A DNA stretch of 5,864 bases from assembly GCA_946613705.1 (NCBI GenBank), contig CAMOFU010000156.1, forward strand, positions 1 through 5,864, in the 5' to 3' direction. The DNA comes from an uncultured Clostridia bacterium (lineage in GTDB: Bacteria; Bacillota; Clostridia; Oscillospirales; Ruminococcaceae). Made by a program: the position numbers and the translations under genes. This document shows positions 5,743-5,864 of this stretch, in pieces; within the stretch, counting starts at the first letter, position 1; each line of letters opens with the position of its first letter. The notes under the pieces were generated by a model, which was not told the origin of the DNA, made no database searches, and was given only the letters and a program-made list of their open reading frames with translations.

Positions 5743-5864
5743 TTAGTTAAGATCATGGTTTTCTTTGAACAGACGGAGATATACTCTTGCTTCGTCCTGA
5801 AACGATGCATCTTTATCTTTAATTGCTTTTTCAACATATTCGCATAAAACATCATAAAATTCTT
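5743..5864 (-). CDS. 3' end of an unidentified gene running off the right edge
   Basis: On the minus strand, one frame stays open from the window edge (first full codon ending at 5862) for 39 codons to TAA at 5743-5745. The tail peptide, including FYDVLCEYVEKAIKDKDA and QDEARVYLRLFKEN, is highly charged and looks like two amphipathic helices, as in a real soluble protein; the other forward frame hits TGA at once. The stretch is visibly richer in A+T than metY, mgtE or glyS, as if of different origin or under different codon selection. Its 5' end is outside the window. It ends 36 bases before the glyS -35 box, and no convincing terminator separates them. The family is not recognised. Confidence 0.6.
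   Translation of the reverse strand, partial: EFYDVLCEYVEKAIKDKDASFQDEARVYLRLFKENHDLN

Noticed and set aside
4108..5847. A 579-codon open frame on the plus strand opposite glyS
   Set aside because: It lies antisense to an unmistakable, complete glyS, runs through the terminator, repeat array and promoter, and shows no recognisable domain. Long antisense frames arise from the codon bias of the real gene.

Overview
The window reads as ordinary chromosome from a Gram-positive, low-to-mid GC Clostridia, most like Ruminococcus/Oscillospiraceae. This rests on strong AGGAGG-type ribosome binding sites, a lipoprotein of a type common in gut Ruminococcus, a clostridial-style O-acetylhomoserine sulfhydrylase and a single-chain (alpha2) glycyl-tRNA synthetase. 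The genus is an inference from sequence character; no database search was possible.

Layout: a secreted lipoprotein of unknown function (22-1140, +); an O-acetylhomoserine sulfhydrylase (metY-like, 1188-2456, +); a 230-base non-coding leader (2457-2686); the magnesium transporter mgtE (TTG start, 2687-4072, +); a strong bidirectional terminator (4084-4140); glycyl-tRNA synthetase glyS (4159-5544, -) converging on it; a structured glyS leader with a five-unit 10-bp tandem repeat and a textbook sigma-A promoter (5545-5706); and the 3' end of an unidentified AT-rich gene (5743-5864, -) running off the right edge.

The genes do not form one pathway: methionine/cysteine synthesis, Mg2+ uptake and tRNA-Gly charging are housekeeping functions, and the lipoprotein is a surface protein of unknown role. 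The lipoprotein and metY genes lie 47 bases apart with no GC-rich terminator between them, so they may be co-transcribed.

The least ordinary parts are the two untranslated leaders. The mgtE leader has a Shine-Dalgarno sequence with two short overlapping reading frames, a long helix that would mask that Shine-Dalgarno, a competing hairpin using the same bases, a second hairpin just before the mgtE Shine-Dalgarno, and a possible anti-Shine-Dalgarno. The glyS leader lacks the T-box expected by analogy with many Gram-positive synthetase genes and instead has a tandem repeat array inside nested and competing inverted repeats. I recognised no known riboswitch class in either. No mobile element, CRISPR array, phage gene, rRNA or tRNA was seen.
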